NCBI GenBank assembly: GCA_002483085.1
Contig: DLHF01000084.1
Span: forward strand, 1 to 15,665
Reading direction: 5' to 3'
Origin: Ignavibacteria bacterium UBA7675
GTDB taxonomy: Bacteria; Bacteroidota; Ignavibacteria; Kapaibacteriales; UB7675
Length of the DNA: 15,665 bases
Shown: positions 15,029 to 15,665 of the stretch, one piece after another
Position numbering within the stretch: position 1 is the stretch's first letter
Layout of the letters: the number at the start of each line of letters is the position of its first letter
Program-made: the position numbers and the translations under genes
Notes under the pieces: model-generated
Told to the model about the DNA's origin: nothing
What the model saw: the letters and a program-made list of their open reading frames with translations, nothing else
The model's database searches: none

Positions 15029-15665
15029 TTATTTACCACCGAAGACAATAACTTTGGTCATGGTTTGCGATCCTTGTGTCACTGTCAGCATGTAGTTGCC
15101 CGCCGGGTATCCGGAGAGATCAAATGTCATGTTGACAACCGCATCGGAGGATGTGCGTTTCTGCACGACTGTACCTTTTACATCGGCCAGTTGCAGTTGT
15201 ACTGTTTGGCGCGCTTCGTTGTTGAGCGACACTTTTACAATGCCGTCGGTAGGATTAGGATAGACATTAAGCGAAGCGTTGTTGCCGGTTTCAACGGTGT
15301 TATTGCCCATTTTTCCCTGCGAAGCGAGCAGGCTTTCAAGGCGTTCCATCCGTTGTTTCAGCGAAGCCATATCGCTTTCTAAGCTCTCGATTTTTCTTTG
15401 CTGAACATCTGCGTTTTTATTTTGATCTTCTATTTTTTGCTCTTGTGCTTCGATGATATTCTGCTGTTCCTGCACAGCTTTTACCAGCGGCACTACAAAT
15501 TCTGCGTAGCGCAGGCCATAGGGCGTTTGGTCGTTGTCTGGCTTGTCTACGCCGCTGAAGTTGAAGTGCATTTCGCTTGCTGCTTTTTCTACTTCCTGCG
15601 CGATAAATCCTGTGTAGGTAATTTTCTCTTTTGCGTCGCGGGCTGCGGGGTAGCAGTCGGCAGCA
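15029..15665 (-). CDS. Paralogous tail-fibre-like adhesin, C-terminal part (N-terminus beyond window edge)
   Basis: The frame is open to the right edge (first full codon at 15664), so the start and repeat region are outside; at least 211 residues are visible. It begins inside the S74 chaperone domain (CYPAARD, GFIAQEVEKAASE), continues through a coiled coil, and ends in a T9SS type A sorting domain almost identical to that of the gene at 12277-14400. The coiled-coil core is different in sequence and one heptad longer (31 against 24 residues at 15350-15442 versus 12598-12669). An internal ATG at 15571 is not the real start because the homologous frame continues upstream of it. It is secreted by the same route and may form similar or mixed trimers with its neighbour; the latter is inference. 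Confidence 0.9.
   Translation of the reverse strand, partial: AADCYPAARDAKEKITYTGFIAQEVEKAASEMHFNFSGVDKPDNDQTPYGLRYAEFVVPLVKAVQEQQNIIEAQEQKIEDQNKNADVQQRKIESLESDMASLKQRMERLESLLASQGKMGNNTVETGNNASLNVYPNPTDGIVKVSLNNEARQTVQLQLADVKGTVVQKRTSSDAVVNMTFDLSGYPAGNYMLTVTQGSQTMTKVIVFGGK

Noticed and set aside
1..15665. CRISPR array, tRNA or rRNA genes, insertion-sequence transposase
   Set aside because: I saw no regularly spaced identical repeats of CRISPR type, no tRNA T-arm or rRNA landmarks, and no transposase domain. The only regular repeats are the in-frame adhesin units.

Overview
The window looks like a chromosomal segment from a Bacteroidota/Chlorobi-type bacterium (Kapabacteria or Ignavibacteria are plausible; this is inference). 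The reasons are two proteins ending in a type IX secretion (T9SS) C-terminal sorting domain, a large exported beta-rich surface protein, a TAnnTTTG-type promoter box and few Shine-Dalgarno sites. The genes are about half GC. Five copies of a short repeat lie strictly between genes.

Layout. (1) 1-2639, minus: the first 879 residues of a large exported surface protein that runs off the left edge. (2) 2640-4644: about 2 kb with no convincing gene. It holds inverted repeats, one copy of the dispersed repeat, and a strong plus-strand terminator with no plus-strand gene in front of it, so an unannotated RNA is possible. (3) 4645-5619, plus: a tyrosine-recombinase-family protein that has lost several catalytic residues. 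(4) 5759-6811, plus: CorA metal-ion channel. (5) 7104-7601 and 7610-9583, plus: yajQ and a three-domain N-acetylmuramoyl-L-alanine amidase, 8 bp apart and probably one operon. (6) 9818-10891, plus: AlkC-type DNA glycosylase with an Ig-like C-terminal domain, convergent with (7) 10919-11881, minus: a membrane-anchored L,D-transpeptidase. (8) 12277-14400, minus: a tail-fibre-like adhesin with about 22 repeats of 17 residues, a self-cleaving S74 chaperone domain, a coiled coil and a T9SS signal. (9) 15029-15665, minus: the C-terminal part of a close paralogue of (8), running off the right edge.

How it fits together. The central genes are housekeeping or envelope functions: cell-wall cleavage and cross-linking, metal uptake and DNA repair. 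The flanks are secreted surface proteins. The most distinctive part is the right end. Genes (8) and (9) and their roughly 290-bp downstream spacers form a tandem duplication. The spacers differ at only 3 positions and the gene ends are nearly identical, but the coiled coil between them is diverged and differs by exactly one heptad. The duplicated block ends exactly where the dispersed intergenic repeat begins.
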